DNA from: Seminavis robusta
Taxonomy: Eukaryota > Bacillariophyta > Bacillariophyceae > Naviculales > Naviculaceae
Reading direction: 5' to 3'
DNA length: 20,979 nt
Assembly: GCA_903772945.1 (NCBI GenBank)
Contig: CAICTM010001901.1
Span: forward strand, 1-20,979
The first letter of the stretch is position 1. Every line of letters starts with the position of its first letter. Below, piece after piece: positions 1 through 10,086 of this stretch. The translations under genes and the position numbers were made by a program. Under the pieces are notes generated by a model. That model was not told the DNA's origin and searched no databases. It was given only the letters and a program-made list of their open reading frames with translations.

Positions 1-2015
1 CAGGCCGGACACCTAAGCCAATGTCGTCCACAGGCCTCTTCAACAACGGCTATTGCCAACCTTTCGGGGTACACTGCACGCCACTCCTTCGGCGGACCTC
101 CCGATGCAGATGACAACACTCGTCCCATATATCCGATACGCAGTTTAGACCTACTGTGATTCGAGCATAGAACGATCGGGTTCCCTTGTTGATTGGGGAG
201 CCAACGGCGGGATCTTGGTAAGTGCATGCTCGCGTCATGGTTACACACCAACGACAGGTTGATGTAACTGGCATCGACAACCATAGAGATGAACGGTCTG
301 AAGATAGTTGATGAGGTTGTGTAAAGTCACCTCGCACAACGAGGTCCCATCATCGTTGTGCTCCGCAATATGCCTACCATGTTATCAACCGTACCATCCA
401 TGCATCTGTCAGATCGAGCACTACAGGAACCGAGTCAGATGATCGATCCTCCTATGTGGTGGCAGACAATGCATCCACCACCAACAGATGGCTTCATCAT
501 TCATCTGGATATTGTCAATGACCTCCAGTACATGCGAATGTGCCCTCCTTCCGACAATGAACTTACACCACTCACCCATGTCATTCTGACATCTGGCGAG
601 TTATGGGATCCCAAGGTCTCGACTTCAGACACAGTGATCCACGACGACTGGTACAATCGTATCAAACTCAGAAGATGATGCAACCCAATATGCTTTCGAT
701 TCACAAGGAATTACAAAACACCGTGAACCGCACTCATCGCACCCAACGTTGAAGCAATCACCCCACTAGACGAGAATCCACTCGACATCAACATGCTACC
801 TTTCTCGAAAGCCTACAAGAGTTGTCTCCAACCTAACCAACCGATCATCCTTGCAGAATCCGTCTATCTGACTTTGATACTGATACCGTCCCTCTAAAGA
901 CCACATCATTTCCCGCCACCGAGTCTCTACCAGACTCCGAGACGCTTTTTCCCCGTCGTTGAAAGATTCGTCGTAATTTGAGCGGACTACCCAAATGCGT
1001 CCCAATATCCAAGCTGGACATCACATCAAAGCAAACCATTAATCACCTTTCCCGGCCATAATGAATGGCGACGCAACGAACCAGTTGCTACGGAACTATC
1101 TTTGCGGACACACCCGCCATTTCACCGGAGGTCAAATGATGCAACAATCTTCATTGGGCGTAATTAGCTTGTCATCGATGTATTGGTATGTCTTCCACTG
1201 CGACTTTGTCAATACCCTTGAGGATATCATACGAACAAGGGAGCAATGGACAAGCTTATCTCGGATAGAGCATCTCAGCACAGAACTTCCGCGCGAGTAA
1301 AAGAGATACTGTCGTGCGCTATGCATTGACGATTGGAATCTGAACCCACCTACCAGCATCAAAACTTCGCAGGAACACAGATGGAACGATCTTAAACGCA
1401 ACCAAACTGGTTCATGAACTGGCGAAACGTTGATGCGAAGCTGGTCTACTGTGAATGCAATGGATAGGGGATGTTATGAACACATACATAGAAAAATCGA
1501 CGGATGGAGACCACCCTTGAAGTTCTCACCTGGACAAACTGTGGACATCAGCATTCTGCTCGTATTCCTATTCTGGTATGTTGTTTATGTTCCCGCGATA
1601 CAAAGACCAAGGTACAATGCCCAGCCCGGACACGACAAGTCTTCAAGATTCGGTGGACGTTTCGTCTTTGGAGTTAGCCTGGAACGTTGGACATCAATCA
1701 CCTTCAAGATCCTCACCGATGATACCAAACAGATCATATGTCTGCTCCAGAGTCAGACTCGCAAAGGAAGGGATCAACAACACTCAAGCTTGATCGTCGA
1801 ATCAGGAGCAATCCCAGAACGCATATACGTCAGGTCTTAAAAGAGACGAAGAAGGCGATGATGCTATGACTGCCCACTATCGACATGAACCAGAGCCTTT
1901 TGACCTTCCAGACGATGACAAGAAGGGGAGATAGGGGAGACCATCCAGAAGAGCCTACCCCAATGGACGAACCACCTATCAGGGACTCGCACTCGCCACA
2001 TCGTGAGAAGACGAG
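1..2015 (+). mobile_element. Decayed Ty1/copia-type (CoDi-like) retroelement, pol fragment
   Basis: Pieces of one polyprotein can be followed on the + strand through several frame changes. Around 215-290 there is a protease-like D-W-G-A-N-G-G stretch followed, in another frame, by VDVTGIDNH. At 480-660 comes a pre-integrase segment (LTHVILTSGELWDPKV). At 1060-1420 come integrase core pieces: RRNEPVAT, FVNTLEDIIR and, one frame over, DKLISDRAS, then HQNFAG where family members usually read HQNFAE. At 1510-1830 a post-integrase region reads GQTVDISILLVFLFW and FKILTDDTKQII. These strings resemble diatom copia-like elements as I know them. Integrase follows the protease with no room for a reverse transcriptase between them, which fits copia order and not gypsy order. 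Stops and shifts throughout show it is dead. No reverse transcriptase, RNase H or LTR is visible; the fragment ends near 2015. Confidence 0.78.
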
Positions 2016-2022
2016 GTCTCAA

Positions 2023-3393
2023 CTATGAGTCGATATGAAAATCCTGCTCGTCGTCGGAGTCTTGAAGAGCAGCGAAGGAGTTGGATGCATCTCCAGTGTG
2101 ATACTGTTGTGATACATCGGAGGGGCGGTAGGAACTGTCGGAGCTCCTGGATTCAGATGAGCTGGATGAGAGCAGGTCCTGTCTGTAACCGGGTGGTGAC
2201 ATGAGGTTGCAGATTGATCCAAGGGTGCCTGTGGTCGTCTTGGACGATTCCTTCTTTTTGGTCCTGCCCTTTCGGCCTCGAGATTTGGAAGAGGTGACAG
2301 TAACGAACCCAGAGGAATCTGGAGTGCCGTCAGAGACCGGCGTGGTTGTAGGGATCGTGGCAGAGGATGTCGTTACTGCTGCAGGTGCGAGCGCAGCAGG
2401 AGTCTGCCTGAGCACTCGGCGTTGTCGGACAGCCTTGCGGATTCCATGGGTGCCTTTGATGTGGCGCATGGAGGGGTCTTCCGGGAAGTCAGCCTCGCTT
2501 GGTGTCGCGAAACTGAGGTCAGTGTCGATATCGACTCCAATATCAGAAGAAGGATCGAGTTGGAGTTGGGAAATATCGAGCGCTAGGGACTCTGGATCAT
2601 CAGCGGGTATCTCTGCAATAGGTGCCTCCTCGACGGGTGCTTCTTCCGCTGTGAGATTGGCCAAGAGCTGTTGTTCATGCTCGGTGGCAGTTTGACGCTG
2701 ACGAAGCAAGAGTGTATCGCCAGGTTGCTGAATCTGATGGTATGGTGGTGCCATGAGTGGGCCAATCACAGGAAGTGCCGTAGGATCCAGCTGTGCTTCC
2801 AGAGCTGAGGAGATGCGTTGGCGTGTCCAGAGGTCGAAGGGTTCATCGCATAGAACCTGCGGTTCGAAGGTGTGGTACCCTGTGTGATCCTCTTGGATTT
2901 GCTGTTGGATACTCGTATCAATAGCCTCGTATTGGGAGGTACCGTAAGCAAACTGTGAGAAATCCTGATCACTGGATGGGAAGATTGTTTCTCCATCGTC
3001 GAGTGCGGGCATTGGAGGATCCGCTTCGTTGGGTACGTCGAGGAGGTCCACCGGCGTCGTCGTAGTCTCACGAGTGGTTTGTGTTTGGCTGTCCTCGGAT
3101 CCATCAGAGAGATATACGAATGGCTGCCAATCAGGATGAATCTCTGGCTCGCTGAACAACATTTCGTGGGAGTAAGACTCATAGGATGAGCGATCAACCT
3201 CGTGGACTCGTACTTTGAGTGTAGCCGTATTGGACGGCTGTGATAGGACGGACGCGATGTCACCAGCAAAGGACGGTGGCGTTGAATGCGTCTTGTTGCA
3301 CGCGAGCTGCAACAGGTCGGTGTCCGTCTTGTTGGACTTGGTTTGGTGCGAGGGCACTTCTAGGTTGCCTGCTCGTGGCGTGGTGTTGCCCAC
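2023..3393 (-). CDS. Uncharacterised 456-codon low-complexity open frame, probably element-derived
   Basis: A long uninterrupted frame ending in TAG at 2023. Its highest-coordinate codon here is GTG, not ATG; the frame stays open further upstream to a stop near 3470 with no ATG in that extension, and the first in-frame ATG is about 78 codons in. The product is rich in Ser, Thr, Pro, Gln, Asp and Glu and looks largely disordered. A basic patch (GRKGRTKKK) lies near residue 375, then a Ser-rich stretch, and it ends with an acidic tail after NSFAALQDSDDE. That NSFAAL-plus-acidic pattern recalls ORF1/gag-like proteins of retroelements, but I recognise no domain. It abuts the dead copia fragment head to head, which suggests an insertion or a nested element. 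It could also be an exon of a spliced gene whose start is elsewhere. Confidence 0.4.
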   Translation of the reverse strand: MGNTTPRAGNLEVPSHQTKSNKTDTDLLQLACNKTHSTPPSFAGDIASVLSQPSNTATLKVRVHEVDRSSYESYSHEMLFSEPEIHPDWQPFVYLSDGSEDSQTQTTRETTTTPVDLLDVPNEADPPMPALDDGETIFPSSDQDFSQFAYGTSQYEAIDTSIQQQIQEDHTGYHTFEPQVLCDEPFDLWTRQRISSALEAQLDPTALPVIGPLMAPPYHQIQQPGDTLLLRQRQTATEHEQQLLANLTAEEAPVEEAPIAEIPADDPESLALDISQLQLDPSSDIGVDIDTDLSFATPSEADFPEDPSMRHIKGTHGIRKAVRQRRVLRQTPAALAPAAVTTSSATIPTTTPVSDGTPDSSGFVTVTSSKSRGRKGRTKKKESSKTTTGTLGSICNLMSPPGYRQDLLSSSSSESRSSDSSYRPSDVSQQYHTGDASNSFAALQDSDDEQDFHIDS

Positions 3394-3642
3394 GTCGAGG
3401 AAGTCATGGGAGTTGACTGAGCGGGATGGGCGTGATTGCCCAGAGTTGTGTTGACTACGGATGGTAATCTACCTCAGCACGTTGCTGGGGACTCTCTCCT
3501 ATCGTTTCTTGCTACAGCTTCATTTCAGCTGTAAGGGAGTCCGACGGGATACAGCTTACAATTCAGCTTCACAAATTGCAGGCTTATTCTAGAAAATAAT
3601 CAATAACTGCTCACTTATTTGGAAATACAAACTTTACATCTC

Positions 3643-3683
3643 TTAGATCGTTAGATTAATCAATCCACAATGGTATTGTCGCA
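3643..3683. repeat. 41-bp direct repeat, copy 1
   Basis: This stretch ends in CACAATGGTATTGTCGCA and matches 3838-3878 at 36 of 41 positions by eye, 195 bp apart. The core ACAATGGTATTGT is itself an inverted repeat (ACAAT/ATTGT). The pair may be a tandem duplication or the ends of a small element. Confidence 0.7.
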
Positions 3684-3837
3684 TGGTAGCATGCGAGGTT
3701 ATGAGATGTTACTCATTCTTATTCTTATATGTCTATTCCTTATGGTTGTCAATGGAATGAGCTATCCCTTGGTGCAGAGTCCTGAGTTTCCTCTCATTAT
3801 CTTCATCGGTAGTCCTTCCCCTTATTGCAACTTAATC

Positions 3838-3878
3838 TTAGATCCCTAGACTAGTCAATGCACAATGGTATTGTCGCA
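3838..3878. repeat. 41-bp direct repeat, copy 2
   Basis: Second copy of the repeat at 3643-3683, in the same orientation, with the 18-nt 3' portion CACAATGGTATTGTCGCA fully conserved while the 5' half has drifted at four positions plus one at the border. Confidence 0.7.
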
Positions 3879-4134
3879 GAGTAATAGCTGATGTTGGCTT
3901 TGTTTCCGCCCGCGCATGGGATTGCCAGCTGCTACTCTCTGTCAGTTCGGTTCCTCCGCTGTAGGAACGAACCTCTTGCTAGCTACTGTAGCTACCGTAG
4001 CCAATAGACTACATGTAGCTAGCTGCTCCAACACAAACACAGACTTTTAAATTGGTCAGCACGAAGCAAGGTCCCTTCAAGACTCGACTAGCCTGTCACA
4101 CTCTTGTCACTCGACTCTTTTACGGGCATGCCGC

Positions 4135-4470
4135 TGGGGGGTGCCTCAAACCAACTGGTTTTGCCCCTTCTTTTCTTACCCCACCTCTCTGAAAGTTTGG
4201 CTATGAGCGTTCCGTCTTCAACCCATTTTAGCCGTCTTTAGTCGCTTTCGACCGCCTCCAACCGCCTTCAACCGCCTGTTTTACCACCTGTTTACCGACT
4301 TTTTACCGCCTGTTTACCACTTGTTCACCGCTTTTCACCGCCTTTATTTGTATTACCACTCTGGACCGCATTAGACCTTTTTTTACCATCTTTTGGCCAT
4401 CACATGTGTACCCAGTGCAGGTGGTTGGGGGTATAATCACACACACGAGGTTGATTTGAGGCACCCCCCT
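4135..4470. mobile_element. MITE-like element with ~20-bp terminal inverted repeats
   Basis: The left end reads GGGGGGTGCCTCAAACCAAC (4136-4155). The right end is its inverse with one mismatch (4450-4469; its complement reads GGGGGGTGCCTCAAATCAAC). The ~336-bp interior has no coding capacity. Its middle (about 4225-4345) is built from degenerate TTTACCGCCTG-like units in tandem. Length, terminal repeats and lack of ORF fit a non-autonomous DNA element. No clean target-site duplication is visible: the left flank ends GGGCATGCCGC and the right flank begins TGCCCAG, so the boundaries could lie a few bases out. Confidence 0.6.
4228..4345 (+). repeat. Degenerate tandem TTTACCGCC-type repeats
   Basis: Roughly ten units of 10-14 nt with the consensus (T)TTTACCGCC(T/TG) or CAACCGCC. 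They start as CGACCGCCTCCAACCGCC and drift to TTCACCGCC. They lie inside the inverted-repeat element at 4135-4470 and make its + strand strongly pyrimidine-rich. Confidence 0.65.
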
Positions 4471-4475
4471 GCCCA

Positions 4476-4517
4476 GTACGGTACCGTACCGTCCCGTACC
4501 GTACCGTAGACGTCTAC
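4476..4517. repeat. GTACC/GGTAC tract and 12-bp palindrome
   Basis: Short iterations of GTACCGTACC in both senses (4476-4508) overlap the perfect palindrome GTAGACGTCTAC (4506-4517) and are followed by CTAGCTAGCTAG. The tract begins six bases after the right end of the inverted-repeat element, so it may mark an insertion hot spot or be part of the target. Confidence 0.7.
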
Positions 4518-4519
4518 TA

Positions 4520-5408
4520 CTAGCTAGCTAGACGTTCACAACGCACGCCAAGGAGCCACCGGTCTGGCACGTGGTCTCGTACTATGCATAATAATTGATA
4601 ATAAAACACTTGAATCGAATCCTGGCAATCAGTGGTCGAGAGGACGACTCGACTCAGCTTTGAGTGGTCAAACACAGCTCTGGTACTTATTAGTCTTGTA
4701 ATCAAAAAGTATTAATGCTCCGTTACAGCGGTACATACAGTTCTACTCATGAGTACCACTCAGTAGAGTAAGCTTTAGAGTACGAGTACCTGGTAGTCTA
4801 CATGATACCGGTACTCAGTACAAGGTACGAGCGTATGTACTACAATAGTGTGCATGGTGGCTTTTGTAAAGCTAGCTCAAGGCTCTTCTTGTCTGGCTCT
4901 GCTTCCTGAGCGATTGATTCGATTCGATTCATTCGCTATCCGGAGACGGCATTTTAAATCACCGGTATTTCACGAGTGGACATTTTTACGCTCCAAACTG
5001 GCACCACTGACTTATTTGATTAAGTTGCAAGGTACCGGAACAGTTTCATTTAAGCCCCAATGGTGGGAATGCAGGCAGAAGCTTAATTAAGCTCGTAAGC
5101 TTATATTAATTAAAGCATACTAAGCAGCTCATTATTACAATAATTAATTAATACAGATAAGATGACCTGGTCGTGTGAAAATCCTCATATTAGTATATTA
5201 TTCTCTTGCTGGTTCAACTTTCAAGCTCCACCCATCACCAGTGGCAAAGTACCCAAGCACCATGCATCGATCCGGTGACTTTTTATTCCTTTGCAACGTC
5301 AGCCACACCCGCCATCATCGTGCAAGGAGCATCCAACTCTCGGTTCGGTGGCTTCCTGTCAGAAAATTAAGCCATACAGGTTGAGCCAGCAGAAACAAAG
5401 CAATCATC
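4520..5408. other. Intergenic, upstream of the acyl-ligase fusion gene
   Basis: Short frames occur but none shows recognisable protein. The segment is scattered with GAGTAC/GGTACC motifs (4740-4850) and an AT-rich patch at 5080-5155 with TTAATTAA runs, including the 14-bp palindrome AGCTTAATTAAGCT at 5080-5093. The last ~200 bp are more GC-balanced and probably hold the promoter and 5' UTR of the + strand gene; I see no clear TATA box. Confidence 0.5.
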
Positions 5409-8400
5409 ATGCAGTGCTTCCCCACCATCCTCAAGGCCCTCAACCACCATGCTATGGAAATCCCTGACAAGGTCGTCTTCACCTGGGTCGATATCAAGTG
5501 TGAGGAGCAGAACAAGATGACGTTCAAAGAGTTGGAAGACCAGTCGAATGCTGTGGCTGTTCGCCTCCTCAAGCTTGGATGCAAGAAGGGAGACCGTGTC
5601 ATGGTGGCATATCCTTTTGGCATGGAGTTCTTGGCCGGTATGTTTGGTTCCATGAAGATTGGTGTCATCCCCTGCTCCATCTACCCGCCCAATCCCAATC
5701 AGCTCAAGACTGACATGCCAAAATTCCGCAGATTTGCTGAAGACGCCGGAGCCAAATTTGCCATTTCCACCAGCATTTTTGCTGCGGGGATGACTGCAGC
5801 TAGCATTCTCTACAAGACTGGGGTCAAGTGGATTGCGACTGACAAATTGCCAATCAAGAAGGTCAACCCAAGCAAGCCAAAAGACTATGAGAAATTCGTT
5901 GGGGAACCAGAAGATATCTGCTTCATCCAATACACATCTGGCAGTACTGGACATCCCAAAGGAGTCATGATCACTCACAACAATTTGGTGGAAACATGCA
6001 AAGCAGGTGTTGCTTTGACGGATTGTTTGGGACCCAATGATGTGGAAGTCTTATGGGTCCCTCAATACCATGGTATGTTCCGGCCACTACTGCTGCCTTG
6101 TTCCCACCCTTCTTTCTGTAGCTCACCCCGTCCCTCCACACAATCCAGACATGGGACTTGTGACTGGCTTCATGGGTGCTACATATTCTGGCACCCCCCT
6201 TGTCATGGCTTCACCATTGGATTTTATTATCAACCCATTGCTGTGGACTGATATGGTTGAGACCTACCGGGCAACCATCACCTGTGCACCAAACTTTGCC
6301 TACGCATTGCTTCTCAAGAGGTTGCAGCAGGCCAAGCGGACTGCCAACTGGAGTTGTGTGAAGCGTGCCATGTTTGGCGGTGAACCAGCCCAGAGCCATG
6401 TGATTGAAGCAGTGTCAGAAACGCTCTCTATCAAGCCTGAGCATATCTACAACAACTATGGTCTGGCTGAAGCTGTTGTGCTTCTCACTGGTGGACCTGC
6501 CTGTCCAGATGCTGAGGGTGTCGTATGCTGCGGTGCAGTAGACTCCCCAACCCTCAAACTTCGAATTGTTGAGGATGGAAAAGAGGTCGAAGAAGGACAG
6601 GTTGGATGTATTTGGGCTCAGTCACCTAGAGTGGCAGCTGGGTACTACGGCCAGCCAGAGCTGACACTCTCCACATTTGCCAATGCATTGCCAGGCTATG
6701 ATGGTATCTGGCTCGACACTGGTGATCTAGGCAAGGTGGATGATGGTCAGCTCTATGTTACGGGCAGAGTCAAAGATGTGATCATTGTCAATGGCAAGAA
6801 CTACTACCCAACTGATATGGAGCTCTCAGTTGATGAAACTTTTGGTGATATCATCCGCCCAGGAAGGACAAGTGCATTCCAACATGGAGAATCCAGCATT
6901 GGCATCACTGTGGAGGGCCGCAAAGGATTCGATAATTTAGCAAATGGAGACTTGGCAGTTCAGATAGCCAACCATGTATCTCAGGTCCATGGGATTTTTG
7001 TCCTTGAGGTGGTTGTTCTGAAGTTGGGCGCAACACCTAAGACAACGTCGGGGAAGCTGAAGAGAAGTGAGATAAGGAAGATGACACTTGATGGCGATTG
7101 GAAGGAGTCAGCTCTGCTTTTTCAACTCCAGCAAAACGAAATGTTTTCCCCTCTTGCCAAGAATGACTGTCCTTCCCAATTCGCAACAAAAGCTGTTGGT
7201 GAGACTCCCGATGGAACTCAACATGAAATGATGAGGCATTCAGGTGAAAGTGAAAGCGAAGCTACTCAAATGAAACCATCCATCCCAGCAACTGAAGCCC
7301 CCACCCAAAAGTTTGAGAGTATATTATTGACCATTTTGGCAGCAGCAGCAGTCGACACATCCAAGACTTGGGCAGAGAATGGGTTGACATCGCTCCAGAG
7401 TGCTGAGCTCAGGAACAGACTGGAACAAGAGTTGCATGTGGTTCTTCCAGTAAATTTTGTGCAGCTCTACCCGTCCCCAAAGGCACTTTCGGCCTTCTTG
7501 GCTGCCTCAAGGGGCATGCCCTTTCACAGAGAGGCAGCTGACAATCATCGTGACTTTGTTTGGGAGTCCTCGAGGTCCAAGCTTGGCAAACTACAACTTG
7601 GAGTGCTACAAACTGTGGGCTTGATAGTGATCCTGTCTTTGGTTTTGATGTCCATTATTCCTTCATACTTCCTTGTCTCCTGGGTTTTGGAACAGTGTGA
7701 CCCAACTCAAGTGGGAGAATGTCATGGCTCACTTTCTTGGGTCCTTCTGCCCCTATCATTCCCTTTGTACCTTCTATGTTTTTCAGTGGTTGTGGTGATC
7801 TGCAAGTATGCAGTTATTGGGACGTATCTGCAAAGACAGATTGAGCTCTTGTCGTGGCACTACCTTCACTGGTGGTTTATGGACAGACTAATCGAGGTTT
7901 GGGAGTTTCTAGTGGGACAGTTTGTAGTAGAAACCAAGTACATCTGGTTCTTCTACTGGCTACTTGGAGCAGATGTGGCATGGTCTGCCAAGCTTGACTC
8001 TTACATCCGTGAATTTGACCTTGTGAAAGTGGGAAAAAGTACAACTATTGGACACCCTGTCAGGTGCAGAAAGTTCTCTCAGTCAGCAACACAGAGTCCA
8101 AAGGTGACCTTCCGGCCAATCAGTTTTGGAGAGAACAGCCGTGTATTTGGCATGGTTAGCCCAGGGGCCATCATTGGAGATGGAAGCAAAGTGGAGAAAC
8201 TTTCCTCTGTTGATGAGGGAGCTGACGTACCAAACGGTGTCATTGCAAGAGGTAGCCCAGCTTGTCACGGTGGTTCATTTGAGCCATCAAAACCAAAGGA
8301 TATGGAGGATTCCATGCTGGGCCTCTTGAAGATTGCGTGGACCATCTTTGAGGCATATCACTTCTTCAGTCTGTCCTACCTGGTGCATGCCATACTCAAC

Positions 8401-9627
8401 AAAATCTTGCCTTCCTGGAGATATGCTGGGATGCTTCACTGGACCTTGCTCTTTCCGTTCACGTCTTTCCTTGCACTTCTCACAAGCATTGCCCTCAAAT
8501 GGATTCTGATTGGGAAACCACATCCATCAGATGAATATGAGGGAACACTGTGGCGCAGGGTAACCAACTGGGCTTGCGACTTCCACTTCCGCATTGCACG
8601 TTGGTCATTTTTGCCGTTCTTTGGTGGCACCTCGCGAATCTGGAATATCATCCTTTACCTTCATGGTCTTGACGTTGATTTGATATCACAACTCAGTTTT
8701 CCAAGTGTCTACTTCCTCCCATCCAAGGTCGACTTTGCAAAGATTCGGCAATCTTTTGTCGGCACCATCTCTCTTGACTTGAACCAGCATGCAGATTCAA
8801 AGCTTGAAATTGTCAACAGCAGTGTTGGTTACAATGCCAATCTTCATTCCGGTGTCAAGATTGTGAGATCTACCATCCCACCTAGGTCTAATGTGTCTGA
8901 GAGCATATATGATTTGAACCCAGCAAGCCAACAAACCAAGCCGGCCATACTAACGGCAGAGGTGTTCTATCAGTTGATGAATGTGATAATTATTGCATCT
9001 ATCATACCAGCCTATGAGGTTGGTCTTGCTGTGATGAAAGCTTCTTCAGTTGGAATTGCTGCAATTGGATTGCTCACCGCTATCATACTCCAGTTGTTAG
9101 TTTGGGTTCTTTGCTCCAGGATGGCTGAATGGATTCTCTATAAACTTCCACAACAAGCCCAAGAAAGCTTCTATGGAGTCTGTGTTAACTATGCGTGGCA
9201 TTTCCGGGTTGGTAACTTGTTGGAACTGCTCATTCATGGTACGCCAATGTTTAATAACTATGCTCGCTTCATGGGGGCTGAAGTGCACGGGGAGCTTTGG
9301 TACTTTGGTAACTCCCTATATGACTATGGCTGCTTGCATTTCCGGGGAAGTGTCATTGTGGATGATTCTCACCTTACTGGCCATTACGTGGATCATAATG
9401 GGCTTACCCTTGGTGACACATTTGTCTCTGGAGTTGTGCACCCAGGATGCTATGCCCCTGCTGGATCTGTGGTTTCTGGAGAAGAGTCTGGTCCATGGAG
9501 AGTTTTCTTGGGAAGCGATTTGGTAATTGAGGAGTCAAAACATGTTCCGAAAGAGACACATCAGGGTAGCTCAGTGGTTGACAGTTGCCAGGATGACCTC
9601 ATGGATCTGATTGAGTTTGAAGTGTAG
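5409..9627 (+). CDS. Fatty acyl-AMP ligase-acyl carrier-Pls-like membrane module fusion (1380 aa, one intron)
   Basis: Join 5409-6072 with 6149-9627. Residues 1 to about 560 form an adenylating domain of the fatty acyl-AMP ligase (FAAL/DIP2) type: YTSGSTG (175-181), VPQYHDMGL with its Asp at 222 restored by splicing, YGLAEA (325), DTGDLG (411), GRVKDVIIVNGKNYYP (427) and TTSGKLKR with the likely catalytic Lys524. Residues ~608-675 are an acyl carrier domain with the phosphopantetheine Ser636 in NGLTSLQS. Then come six membrane helices in three pairs (about 709-735, 752-780, 950-978, 983-1010, 1154-1185, 1187-1218). Each pair precedes a soluble lobe; the first carries left-handed beta-helix hexapeptides (VSPGAIIGDGSKV). 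This copies the C-terminal plan of epsilon-poly-lysine synthetase (terminal domain TIGR02353). The HDMGL motif predicts a fatty acid, not an amino acid, as substrate. Acceptor and product are unknown. There is no condensation, thioesterase or reductase domain. Confidence 0.9.
6073..6148 (+). other. Intron of the acyl-ligase fusion gene (76 nt)
   Basis: Donor GTATGT and acceptor CAATCCAG. Splicing after the first base of codon 222 rebuilds the conserved family motif QYHDMGL, which fixes both borders. A second AG at 6120-6121 would not restore the motif. If retained, the intron shifts the frame and the protein stops at 6251. Confidence 0.9.
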
Positions 9628-10080
9628 TTCATCCATTATTTTATTATGGTTAAATGGCAAATCCAATGCTCCTGTACTTTAGTAGCTTCATGCTTCATTG
9701 CCTCAGACATTGGAGAACGCCTCATGTGCATTTTCAAGAGTTCATTACTCCTGTGGCAAATCTCCGGCTTGCAGATCCTGCATCTACCCAACGCACTCCG
9801 AGGGAACGCCACTATCAAACGGCAACTCGGTGGCCCTTGTTTTGTAGTGGCATCCATCGTAAAGCGTTATGCCTTGAGTGGGAGCTGCTACATAGGATGA
9901 AAAGATTGCAGTACATGTTGCCGCGGTGGAACCCATCAGAATGTTATTAGTAGCACCATCGCTGTCTCTTGGATCTGAACCATGGATGTGCACATTCAAA
10001 GATTGAGATCGTCACAGCAGCATGCATCTATCTAGCTAGAAGATCGCAACGAACTACGGACGAGATCTGATTCCGGTTTT
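9628..10080. other. 3' flank of the acyl-ligase fusion gene
   Basis: Short open frames on both strands overlap here but none resembles a known protein or is supported by context. The first bases after the stop are T-rich and likely include the 3' UTR. A CTAGCTAG motif lies at 10032-10039. I see no gene. Confidence 0.4.
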
Positions 10081-10086
10081 TTCAAG

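Larger units (their letters stand above)
3471..4134. other. Intergenic stretch with short repeats
   Basis: No convincing ORF. It contains a diverged 41-bp direct repeat (listed separately), two related AGCTT-rich motifs at 3510-3570, and a run of short CTAGCTAC/GTAGCTAC-type inverted motifs at 3975-4025 around the palindrome CTACATGTAG. It looks like decayed repeat DNA, not gene sequence. Confidence 0.5.

Noticed and set aside
1..2015. Ty3/gypsy element
   Set aside because: The integrase pieces follow the protease-like motif with no reverse transcriptase between, which fits copia order.
2201..2695. 164-codon + strand gene
   Set aside because: It lies fully antisense to the longer - strand open frame and is made of Ser/Gly/Val runs expected from the complement of that frame.
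4848..5090. 80-codon + strand frame upstream of the acyl-ligase gene
   Set aside because: No known motif, repeat-rich surroundings and no link in frame or splice signals to the downstream gene.
5409..7200. Amino-acid-activating NRPS adenylation domain
   Set aside because: The overall plan recalls Pls, but the region after the P-loop motif reads QYHDMGL and the domain start and end follow fatty acyl-AMP ligases, so amino acid activation is the less likely reading.
8083..8651. Short frames antisense or out of frame within the acyl-ligase gene
   Set aside because: They overlap well-defined domains of the large protein in other frames and show no motifs of their own.
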